Positions 1 through 5,656 of a stretch of 6,822 nt of DNA are shown here, piece after piece. Made by a program: the position numbers and the translations under genes. Under the pieces are notes generated by a model. The model did not search any database and had not been told where the DNA came from. It saw only the letters and a list, made by a program, of their open reading frames with translations. Each line of letters begins with the position of its first letter. Within the stretch, counting starts at the first letter, position 1. This stretch comes from Rickettsiales bacterium (GTDB taxonomy: Bacteria > Pseudomonadota > Alphaproteobacteria > TMED127): the NCBI GenBank assembly GCA_002706585.1, contig PALU01000027.1:4999-11820 (forward strand), written 5' to 3'.

Positions 1-299
1 GCAAAGGATTTTTCTGAAGTTAAATATTTTAATGATTCATTTTTTACTGGTACTTTGTTAGCTGGACATTCCTCAGAGTTTCTCCAATCTTCAAATAGTT
101 CGTCTAAAGCTGTAGGTTGTAATACTGCTCCTGAAAGAATATGAGCACCAACCTCAGAACTTTTCTCAACAACACAAACAGAAAAACTTTTATTATTTTT
201 TTTACAAAGTTTTTTAAAATTTATCGCTGCAGAAAGCCCAGATGGTCCAGCACCTACAATCACTAAATCGTAATCCATTCTTTCTCTTTTTATTTCCAT
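1..299 (-). CDS. Electron transfer flavoprotein-ubiquinone oxidoreductase (ETF-QO), N-terminal part only
   Basis: The gene reads leftwards and is cut by the window edge, leaving about 99 N-terminal codons of a protein that is normally around 550 residues. ETF-QO is a membrane-associated FAD and 4Fe-4S enzyme that passes electrons from reduced electron transfer flavoprotein (fatty acid, amino acid or methylated-amine oxidation) to ubiquinone. Visible here are the FAD-binding Rossmann motif VIVGAGPSGLSAA (residues 13-25, G16/G18/G21), the acidic residue E45 ending the second strand, and the family-typical GAHILSGAV (51-59) followed by a DELF segment. I chose the ATG at 299 because related proteins start with a short MxRExM-like leader. 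The internal ATG at 278, preceded by the purine-rich AGAGAAAGA, is a real alternative. The Fe-S and quinone-binding regions lie outside the window. The family call is firm. Confidence 0.93.
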   Translation of the reverse strand, partial: MEIKRERMDYDLVIVGAGPSGLSAAINFKKLCKKNNKSFSVCVVEKSSEVGAHILSGAVLQPTALDELFEDWRNSEECPANKVPVKNESLKYLTSEKSF

Positions 300-346
300 C
301 TAAATCTAATCTTCAAAAATTTATAATAATCTAATAATATATATTC
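300..346. promoter_or_regulatory. Divergent promoter region between ETF-QO and uracil-DNA glycosylase genes
   Basis: These 47 bp are the only space upstream of two genes that point away from each other, so they should carry both promoters. On the plus strand there is a perfect -10 hexamer TATAAT at 322-327. This would start transcription near 334 and give a leader of about 13 nt to the ATG at 347. No convincing -35 is seen 17 bp upstream. The minus strand has several TATTAT/TATAAA-like hexamers but no unique best one. At this base composition such hexamers occur by chance, so the exact sites are uncertain although the position of the promoters is nearly forced. Confidence 0.45.
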
Positions 347-1084
347 ATGAAAGTAAAAAACATAAAGTCTTTTATTGATTTTTATAGTTCTATGGGTATT
401 TCTCTCAGAATTGAAAAAATAGATAGAAAAAATTTATCAAATTTAAAAAATCTTAATGATTTGGATATTAAAGAAAGTGAAAATTCTATAACAGAGGGTT
501 CCAAAAATGATTTAAAAATAATTTATGATAGAATTTTAAATTTAGATTGCAATTTAAAGGACATAGCAACAAATATGGTTTTAAATGATGGTAAATTCGA
601 TTCTGAAATAATGTTTGTTGGCGAAGCACCAGGAGCAGAAGAAGATAAGCTAGGAAAACCATTTGTTGGTCAGGCAGGAAAATTATTGGATAAAATGCTA
701 AATTGCATAGGCTTAAATAGAAAAACTAATTTTTACATTACAAATATTGTTTTCTGGAGACCACCAGGAAATAGAACACCATCTAAAAATGAAATTAACA
801 CTTGCCTACCTGTAACTAAATTTCACATAAAAATTTTTCAACCTAAACTGATAGTTTTTTTGGGTAATGTTGCTACAAAATCTTTACTTAAAACTGATGA
901 AGGAATCTCAAAACTAAGAGGGGAAAAATTAAAATATGTTGACGAAGAAAATAATTTAAGTATTCCAGCCATGGCATTTTTTCATCCAGCATATTTGCTT
1001 CGAAATCCAATTGAAAAAAAAAAAGTTTGGGAAGATCTCATTAAATTGCATAATTACTTAAAAGAAAAAAGAATAAGGTTTTAA
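347..1084 (+). CDS. Uracil-DNA glycosylase, family 4 (alphaproteobacterial type)
   Basis: This 245-residue protein should remove uracil from DNA as the first step of base excision repair. Motif 1 is GEAPGAEED (92-100), followed by GKPFVGQAG (103-111), the ITNIVFWRPPGNRTP block (131-145) and the active-site loop HPAYLLRNP (213-221), all typical of family 4. Classical family-4 enzymes hold a 4Fe-4S cluster through four cysteines. Here only C68 (in LDCNLKDIATN) and C153 (in NTCLP) sit at ligand-like positions. The cysteine normally before RPP is tryptophan W137, and the second cysteine of the CxxC pair is absent. The first ~55 residues form an extension, common in alphaproteobacterial members, with no motif I recognise. 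An A11 run (1014-1024) encodes part of the C-terminal Lys stretch. The gene ends 2 bp before moaB and is probably co-transcribed with it. The family call is strong; whether it binds a cluster is open. Confidence 0.93.
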   Translation: MKVKNIKSFIDFYSSMGISLRIEKIDRKNLSNLKNLNDLDIKESENSITEGSKNDLKIIYDRILNLDCNLKDIATNMVLNDGKFDSEIMFVGEAPGAEEDKLGKPFVGQAGKLLDKMLNCIGLNRKTNFYITNIVFWRPPGNRTPSKNEINTCLPVTKFHIKIFQPKLIVFLGNVATKSLLKTDEGISKLRGEKLKYVDEENNLSIPAMAFFHPAYLLRNPIEKKKVWEDLIKLHNYLKEKRIRF

Positions 1085-1086
1085 AA

Positions 1087-1608
1087 ATGATTCAAAATAA
1101 AGATTTCAAAAAACTAAATATTATTTTATATGTTGTTTCAGATTCAAGAAATGAAAGATCTGATAAATCAGGAAAAGTTTTAAAAGAAAAAATAACTAAA
1201 TCGGGTCACAATGTTGTGGATACAAAAATTATCATTGATGATAAGGGTTTAATTAAAAAAAGTTTAAAGAATTGTTCTATTGATAATAAAATAGATGTTG
1301 TAATTTTAACTGGAGGAACAGGATTAACTGGAAGAGACTCAACTCCAGAAGCAGTAAAAGAAATATTAACTAAAGAAATACCAGGTTTTGGTGAGATTTT
1401 TAGATACATCAGTTATAAAAAAATTGGAACATCATCCCTGCAATCAAGGGCAATTGGTGGGGTTTTAAAAAATACATTCATTTTTTCAATACCAGGTTCT
1501 CCAAGTGCTTGTAAAGATGCTTGGGATAAAATTTTAAAGTTTCAGCTAGATTCAAGAACAAAACCCTGTAACTTAGTTGAATTAATTCCAAGGTTAAATG
1601 AAAGTTAA
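1087..1608 (+). CDS. moaB: Molybdenum cofactor biosynthesis protein MoaB
   Basis: A 173-residue member of the MoaB/MogA family, which binds molybdopterin and adenylylates it ahead of molybdenum insertion. Visible motifs are the N-terminal VSDSRNERSDKSG (17-29), the molybdopterin-binding core TGGTGLTGRDSTPEA (75-89, with D84 at the position of the MogA catalytic aspartate), GFGEIFR (100-106), GTSSLQSRA (114-122) and the PGSPSAC loop (136-142). The ending LDSRTKPCN (154-162) is typical of MoaB rather than MogA, and the length matches E. coli MoaB. The ATG follows the glycosylase stop by 2 bp, with AAGG at 1075-1078 (8-nt spacing) as a ribosome-binding site. No other cofactor gene is in the window, so the rest of the pathway must lie elsewhere. 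Its presence implies that the organism makes or once made molybdoenzymes. Confidence 0.93.
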   Translation: MIQNKDFKKLNIILYVVSDSRNERSDKSGKVLKEKITKSGHNVVDTKIIIDDKGLIKKSLKNCSIDNKIDVVILTGGTGLTGRDSTPEAVKEILTKEIPGFGEIFRYISYKKIGTSSLQSRAIGGVLKNTFIFSIPGSPSACKDAWDKILKFQLDSRTKPCNLVELIPRLNES

Positions 1609-1609
1609 C

Positions 1610-1630
1610 TTAAAATTATGATAATTTTAA
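1610..1630. repeat. Perfect AT-only palindrome after moaB
   Basis: TTAAAATTAT at 1610-1619 and ATAATTTTAA at 1621-1630 are exact inverted repeats around one central G. In RNA this could fold into a 9-bp stem with a UGA loop, lying immediately after the moaB stop codon (1606-1608). It has no G-C pair and no long U-tract beyond ATTTTAATAT, so it is a weak intrinsic terminator at best. It could also be a DNA-binding dyad upstream of rnhB, or chance in very AT-rich DNA. Confidence 0.4.
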
Positions 1631-1637
1631 TATCAAA

Positions 1638-1643
1638 TATAAT
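1638..1643 (+). promoter_or_regulatory. rnhB: Possible -10 element for rnhB
   Basis: A perfect TATAAT hexamer lies 24 bp before the rnhB start codon at 1668, in the only sizeable gap (59 bp) of the left plus-strand group. It would give a leader of about 18 nt. No good -35 is seen, and the nearby palindrome (1610-1630) would cover that zone. The site is plausible because of its position, but the hexamer is common in DNA of this composition. Confidence 0.3.
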
Positions 1644-1667
1644 TGATGTTTTAAAAAGACTTTAAGG

Positions 1668-2270
1668 ATGATAAAAGAAAATTTTTATGATGATATTAAA
1701 TTAAATATTGTAGGCATTGATGAAGTTGGTCGCGGTGCATTGTGTGGTCCAGTTGTTTCTTGTGCAGTTCAATTAAAAAAGACAATCATGAAACAATCTT
1801 TCGTTACAGAAATTGATGATTCAAAAAAATTAAAAGAAAACAAAAGAAATGAATTAGCTAATTTAATAAAAAAATTCTCAATTTTTTCTTATGGAATTTG
1901 TTCTAATAAAGTTATTGATAAAATTAATATTTTACAGGCAACCAACCTATCGATGAAGAAGGCATACAAAAGCTTAGGAAACAGTGAAAGTAAAGTAAAA
2001 ATTGATGGAATAGAAAGTTTTTTTTTAAATAATAAAACACAATTTGTTAAAAACGGAGATAATAAATCCATTGTTATTGCAGCAGCATCAATCCTTGCGA
2101 AATCTTACAGAGATAACATAATGATAAATTATTCGCATAAATTTCCAGGGTATAGTTTAGAAAAAAACAAGGGTTATGGTTCGAAAATTCACATATTGTC
2201 AATAAAAAAACTTGGCATTACACCAATTCACAGAAAAAGTTTTGCACCCATCAAAAATTTACTGTTTTGA
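1668..2270 (+). CDS. rnhB: Ribonuclease HII
   Basis: This 200-residue enzyme should cut RNA in RNA-DNA hybrids and start removal of single ribonucleotides misincorporated in DNA. The catalytic acidic residues are visible: D18 and E19 in GIDEVGRGALCGPV (16-29), D113 in KIDGIE (111-116) and D149 in SILAKSYRDN (141-150). DDSKKL (50-55), YGSKIH (170-175) and the C-terminal HRKSFAPIK (188-196) are also family signatures. Length is normal. The start at 1668 is the only candidate, since an in-frame TGA lies at 1644-1646. AAGG at 1664-1667 touches the ATG and is too close to be a standard ribosome-binding site. The last 12 bp overlap the 3' end of the sensor kinase gene on the other strand. A T9 run at 2018-2026 lies inside the gene without breaking its frame. 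Confidence 0.95.
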   Translation: MIKENFYDDIKLNIVGIDEVGRGALCGPVVSCAVQLKKTIMKQSFVTEIDDSKKLKENKRNELANLIKKFSIFSYGICSNKVIDKINILQATNLSMKKAYKSLGNSESKVKIDGIESFFLNNKTQFVKNGDNKSIVIAAASILAKSYRDNIMINYSHKFPGYSLEKNKGYGSKIHILSIKKLGITPIHRKSFAPIKNLLF

Positions 2271-3614
2271 CATTGGTAATAAAACATTTACCTTTAAACC
2301 TCCAAGATGTTTTGATCTTGAAAGCCAAACCTTACCTTTATATGTTTCAACAATATCTTTTACAATATTTAGACCTAAACCAGTGCCTGGTTTTTGTTCA
2401 TCTAATCTGAACCCTCTTGCAAAAACATTCGTAAGCTGCTCTTCTGCAAGACCAGGTCCATCATCTTCTATTACAAATTCTATTTCATCTTCACTAAATT
2501 TATTTATGTTTATTTTTATTAATTTCGAAGTCCATTTACAAGAATTTTCAAGAAGATTACCTATAACTTCTTCCATATCCTCTAGACTGCTGTAAACAAA
2601 TAAATTAGAATTTTTTTCTATTAATTTTATCATAACATTTGGATATAGTTTATTAAAAATCTTTATCATTTTCTTTAATAAGATAGATAGATTTAATTTT
2701 TCTTTTGCAACTTTTCCTGATGCATCTAAATGAGCTTTTTTTAAATATCTATCAATATGTTTTCTCATTAATTCAAGTTGATTTCTCATTATGACATTGT
2801 CTGTACTAGATTCATTGGAAATAACGGCTAATGGTGTCTTAAGAACATGCGCTAGATTGCCAACATGAGTCTTTGCTCTATCTATTATTTTCTCATTGTG
2901 CTGTATGAGATCATTTATTTCTGATGCTAACGGCTGAACTTCAAGTGGATAAGTTTCCTCAAGTTTTGTGGCATCTCCATTTCTTATTTTGAATAATGAT
3001 TTTTTGATCTTATTTAAGGGTAAAAGTCCGTAGTGTACTTGAAGATATACTGCGAATAATAATCCTAATCCTAGGATCATTAAAGAAATAGAAAGTGCTT
3101 GATTAAATTCTTCAACATTTTGACGAAATTCGATTGTATCTCCAGAAACTATAAAAGTTAATGGTCCTGAGAAACCAGGAAATGAAATTTCTCTCTGTAA
3201 GATTTGTAATTCTTTTTTTTCCACTACTTCTTTCTTTTCGTCATCTATATTTTGTAAACTTGAGTTAAGAAATTGTGCTCTACCGCCTATTAGTCTTTTA
3301 TCTAACGTAAAAACTTGATCCCACATAGATCTTGATCTAATTAAGGTTTTTGCACCACTATTGATTTGCCAGTACCATCCAGAATACGGTTGAAAAAACC
3401 TAGGATCACCTATAGAGCTTATTACAGTTATACTATTAGAAGAATCAATCTGGCTTGCTCCAATCAATGTCTCTAAAAGTAAGTTTAATTTATCATCAAA
3501 AGCTTCGAGATTTGATTGTTTATTTAAGTCAGATAGAATTATTCCTGTTCCAAGCAGTGTTAAAAAGATCCATACTATAGCGCTTGTAAATAATCTAAGG
3601 GCAAGAGAATTCAT
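2259..3614 (-). CDS. Sensor histidine kinase, PhoQ/FeuQ-like
   Basis: A complete 451-residue inner-membrane kinase, the partner of the response regulator 1 bp upstream. A first membrane helix (about 10-29) is followed by a periplasmic sensing domain (about 30-173) containing GDPRFFQPYSGWYWQI (69-84), a pattern I associate with alphaproteobacterial PhoQ/FeuQ-type kinases. A second helix follows (about 174-194), then a HAMP linker (about 195-245). The phosphoacceptor is H256 in NLAHVLKTPL (253-262). The ATP-binding domain shows the N box GNLLENSCKW (352-361, N357), the G1 box DDGPGL (384-389) and the G2 box GTGLGL (410-415), so it should be active. AGAG a few bases before the ATG may be its ribosome-binding site. 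The C-terminal end overlaps rnhB by 12 bp. The signal sensed cannot be read from sequence; in FeuQ relatives it concerns the cell envelope or osmotic state. Confidence 0.93.
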   Translation of the reverse strand: MNSLALRLFTSAIVWIFLTLLGTGIILSDLNKQSNLEAFDDKLNLLLETLIGASQIDSSNSITVISSIGDPRFFQPYSGWYWQINSGAKTLIRSRSMWDQVFTLDKRLIGGRAQFLNSSLQNIDDEKKEVVEKKELQILQREISFPGFSGPLTFIVSGDTIEFRQNVEEFNQALSISLMILGLGLLFAVYLQVHYGLLPLNKIKKSLFKIRNGDATKLEETYPLEVQPLASEINDLIQHNEKIIDRAKTHVGNLAHVLKTPLAVISNESSTDNVIMRNQLELMRKHIDRYLKKAHLDASGKVAKEKLNLSILLKKMIKIFNKLYPNVMIKLIEKNSNLFVYSSLEDMEEVIGNLLENSCKWTSKLIKININKFSEDEIEFVIEDDGPGLAEEQLTNVFARGFRLDEQKPGTGLGLNIVKDIVETYKGKVWLSRSKHLGGLKVNVLLPMSKQ

Positions 3615-3615
3615 C

Positions 3616-4281
3616 TTACTCTTTATCTATAGACAATCTATAGCCATAACCTCTTTCTGTTTTTATGAGGTTGATTCCTATTTTCTTTCTTAACCTTCCA
3701 ATAAATACTTCAATAGTATTAGAATCTCTGTCAAAATCTTGATCATAAATATGTTCTATTAATTCTGTTCTTGTAATTACTTTATCCTGGTGATGAAGAA
3801 AATATTCTATAATTTTGTATTCATGTGATGTTAACTTCAATTTTGTTCCATTAACAAAAACTTTATTAGATTTTGTGTCAACTCTTAGAGGTCCACATTC
3901 AATATCTGACGTTGCATGTCCAGCGGATCTTCTAATTAAAGCTCTAAGCCTTGCAAGTAATTCTTCCATTTGGAATGGCTTAGTAACATAGTCATCAGCT
4001 CCAGCATCAAACCCAGAAACTTTATCGCTCCATTGGTCACGCGCGGTTAGTATTAACACTGGAAAATTTTTTTGTGATTTTCTCCATTTTTCTAGAACTG
4101 TAATTCCATCAACCTTAGGAAGCCCAAGGTCCAAAATTGTGGCATCATAAGGTTCTGTATCTCCCAAAAAAAATCCTTCTTCACCATCAAAAGCACAATC
4201 AACAGAATAACCGTTTTCTTCTAGTGACTTTTTCATCTGAGAATTTAAATTTGGGTCGTCTTCAATTACTAATATTCTCAA
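3616..4281 (-). CDS. OmpR/PhoB-family two-component response regulator
   Basis: A 221-residue DNA-binding regulator. The receiver domain (1-118) has the acidic pair D8/D9, the phosphoacceptor D51 in LDLGLPKVDG, T79 in ILTARD and K101 in DDYVTKPF. The winged-helix output domain (about 127-216) contains LTSHEYKIIEYF (150-161), the recognition-helix region NTIEVFIGRLRKK (188-200) and the closing GYGYRL (211-216). The start is a TTG at 4281-4279 inside the overlap TTGA with the stop of the PepSY gene. It is the only start possible near the canonical MRILVIEDD beginning, because an in-frame TGA lies two codons upstream, and it has a good ribosome-binding site. It is expected to be phosphorylated by the kinase encoded 1 bp downstream. 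Its target genes are unknown; operator repeats were not recognised in the window. Confidence 0.94.
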   Translation of the reverse strand: MRILVIEDDPNLNSQMKKSLEENGYSVDCAFDGEEGFFLGDTEPYDATILDLGLPKVDGITVLEKWRKSQKNFPVLILTARDQWSDKVSGFDAGADDYVTKPFQMEELLARLRALIRRSAGHATSDIECGPLRVDTKSNKVFVNGTKLKLTSHEYKIIEYFLHHQDKVITRTELIEHIYDQDFDRDSNTIEVFIGRLRKKIGINLIKTERGYGYRLSIDKE

Positions 4282-4598
4282 TTTTCACTCCCTGATTGAA
4301 CTGATAGTATTGTTGAGGTTCCTGCATCAACTCTTAACTGAACAACCTCATTATTTTCTATTATCATTATATCGTAAACCCAGCCAAACAACCCTTTTTC
4401 ACTATCTTGCAGATTTACTGACAATACTCTTCCATTATATTTTTTATTTACATTCTCAATTATTAAGTCTAAAGGCAAAATTTCTCCTTCATTTACAGCT
4501 CTTATAGCTTTATCATGTTCACTCTCTTGAGCATTAATTAGTGAATTAAAACAAAAACTCAAGAAAAAAAACAAAAAAAGTCTTAGAAATAGAATCAC
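4278..4598 (-). CDS. Secreted PepSY-domain protein, probable periplasmic partner of the two-component system
   Basis: A 106-residue protein with a clear signal peptide: one Arg at position 6, a Leu/Phe-rich core (7-20) and a likely signal peptidase I cut after INA (A23, before QESE). The mature ~83 residues are a single PepSY domain, seen in GEILPLDLIIENVNKKYNGRV (start at 38), GWVYDIMII (72-80) and VVQLRVDAGTSTIL (85-98). Small PepSY proteins are often encoded directly upstream of PhoPQ-type systems; FeuN of Sinorhizobium meliloti, as I recall it, is a small periplasmic inhibitor of the kinase FeuQ. The same order here (PepSY, regulator, kinase) suggests a similar role by inference. The start is a GTG at 4598-4596 overlapping the mutY stop as GTGA; it places the signal peptide at the right length. 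Its own stop overlaps the regulator start as TTGA, so translation is probably coupled throughout. Confidence 0.85.
   Translation of the reverse strand: MILFLRLFLFFFLSFCFNSLINAQESEHDKAIRAVNEGEILPLDLIIENVNKKYNGRVLSVNLQDSEKGLFGWVYDIMIIENNEVVQLRVDAGTSTILSVQSGSEN
4288..4292 (-). promoter_or_regulatory. Ribosome-binding site fixing the TTG start of the response regulator
   Basis: On the minus strand GGGAG lies 6 nt before the TTG at 4281-4279, inside the last codons of the PepSY gene. It is the clearest Shine-Dalgarno sequence in the window. Together with the in-frame TGA two codons upstream, it decides in favour of the TTG start. Confidence 0.7.
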
Positions 4599-5656
4599 AA
4601 TGTTTTTTCTTTAATTTTGGTCATAAGGGTTGATATTGGTAATAAGTCAAGCTCATTCTTAGTAATCCATTCGTATTTTCTTAAAATTATCTGTTTTTTT
4701 AATTTTATATTAACTATTGATAGTTTCAAACGAAAATGACTAAATTCGTGTTCAACAAAAGAAATATTTTTATATGATTGTTCAAGCTTAAAAGATTTTA
4801 ACCATCTGCTAATCAAGTTTCTTATAATATTATTTTCATTGCTGTAATCATTTAATTCTACAAAATTTGAAAAAGGATAATTGTATAAACCTTGTAATAA
4901 TTTTTTTTCTGAACATTCAACCAAAAGTTCATCTTTATAGTTAACAAAAAAAACAACTCCAATTTTTACTTTTTTTAGATTTACTTTTACTTTTCTTTTA
5001 TAACTTGTTTTTTTTGCACATAAATTATTAATCGGACAAATAATACATTTAGGCTCGTTTGGTTTGCAAACTAAATTAGCTAAATCCATTAAAGACTGAC
5101 AATATTTTCCGTTATTTTTTAATGGTGTCAATTTTTGAACTATATTTTTTAAAACATTATTATAATTTTTTTTTTCAACTTCTAAAGCAAAGGCCCTAGT
5201 AATAATTCTTTTTATATTTGAATCAATAACTGCGCATGGCTTATCATAAAGAATTGCGCATATTGAGCTTGAAATATAATCACCTATACCTGGTATTTTT
5301 TTTAGAGATTCTGGTGTGTTTAAAGGATGTTTTTTTTTTAAAAATTCTTTGGCATGATAAAGATTTTTGGCTCTTTGATAATAACCAAGGCCTTGCCAAA
5401 CTTTTAAAATTTCTATTAATTCTGCATTAAAAAAAGATTCAAGGGTAGGCCATTTTTTTAAGAATTTAATATAATAAGGAATAACTGTTTTTACCCCAGT
5501 TTGCTGAAGCATAACCTCAGAAATCCAGATCCTATAAAAATTTTGATTTTCTTTTTTTCTCCAAGGTAAGTCTCTTTTATTGATTTTATACCAATCAAGA
5601 ATTTTTTTTTCCCAACAACTCTTAAAAGTGTGTTCAATGTGATATTCTTTAACCAT
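4595..5656 (-). CDS. mutY: Adenine DNA glycosylase MutY
   Basis: A 353-residue base-excision enzyme that removes adenine paired with 8-oxoguanine. The catalytic domain has E47 in WISEVMLQQT (44-53), GLGYYQRAKNL (89-99), the helix-hairpin-helix IPGIGDY (121-127) and D145 in VIDSNIKR (143-150), where most homologues have Asp-Gly-Asn. The 4Fe-4S ligands are intact: C197, C204, C207 and C213 (C-x6-C-x2-C-x5-C). The C-terminal Nudix-like domain (about 228-345) that reads 8-oxoG is present, with EFSHFRLKL (304-312). I chose the ATG at 5656 over an in-frame TTG at 5668 that lies under a TATAAT hexamer. The ATG shares CATG with the divergent DUF721 start. The gene is rich in A-tracts (A9-A10 at 5602-5610, 5330-5339 and 5166-5175) but unbroken. 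It heads a four-gene operon and its stop overlaps the PepSY start. Confidence 0.95.
   Translation of the reverse strand: MVKEYHIEHTFKSCWEKKILDWYKINKRDLPWRKKENQNFYRIWISEVMLQQTGVKTVIPYYIKFLKKWPTLESFFNAELIEILKVWQGLGYYQRAKNLYHAKEFLKKKHPLNTPESLKKIPGIGDYISSSICAILYDKPCAVIDSNIKRIITRAFALEVEKKNYNNVLKNIVQKLTPLKNNGKYCQSLMDLANLVCKPNEPKCIICPINNLCAKKTSYKRKVKVNLKKVKIGVVFFVNYKDELLVECSEKKLLQGLYNYPFSNFVELNDYSNENNIIRNLISRWLKSFKLEQSYKNISFVEHEFSHFRLKLSIVNIKLKKQIILRKYEWITKNELDLLPISTLMTKIKEKTL
5640..5648 (+). promoter_or_regulatory. Possible extended -10 element of the DUF721 gene
   Basis: TGATATTCT at 5640-5648 fits an extended -10 (TGn followed by TATTCT) and lies within the first codons of mutY on the opposite strand. 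The usual spacing would put the first transcribed base at about 5655, the A of the DUF721 start codon, giving a leaderless mRNA. No Shine-Dalgarno sequence is visible upstream, which agrees with that reading. This is inference from spacing alone. Confidence 0.28.

Noticed and set aside
1206..1409. Minus-strand reading frame inside moaB
   Set aside because: It is fully antisense to the conserved molybdopterin-binding region of MoaB and has no motif of its own.
1889..2071. Minus-strand reading frame inside rnhB
   Set aside because: A 60-codon frame antisense to RNase HII; Leu/Phe-rich composition is what reversed Lys-rich codons give.
2303..2320. Hairpin CAAGAT / ATCTTG as a terminator for rnhB
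   Set aside because: The stem is only 6 bp, no U-tract follows on the plus strand, and it lies in conserved kinase coding sequence.
2212..2595. Open reading frame of 127 codons on the plus strand across the rnhB/kinase junction
   Set aside because: It lies mostly antisense to the well-supported kinase C-terminal domain and overlaps the rnhB end in another frame. Its Ser/Pro/Phe-rich product resembles no family.
4310..4507. Plus-strand reading frame opposite the PepSY gene
   Set aside because: It is antisense to a gene with a signal peptide and PepSY domain, and has no recognisable domain or ribosome-binding site.
5236..5430. Plus-strand reading frame opposite mutY
   Set aside because: It is antisense to the MutY helix-hairpin-helix and catalytic region; no family resemblance.
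5160..5610. Frameshift in mutY caused by the homopolymer tracts
   Set aside because: The frame stays open through all tracts and every downstream motif, including the Fe-S cysteines and the Nudix-like domain, is in frame.
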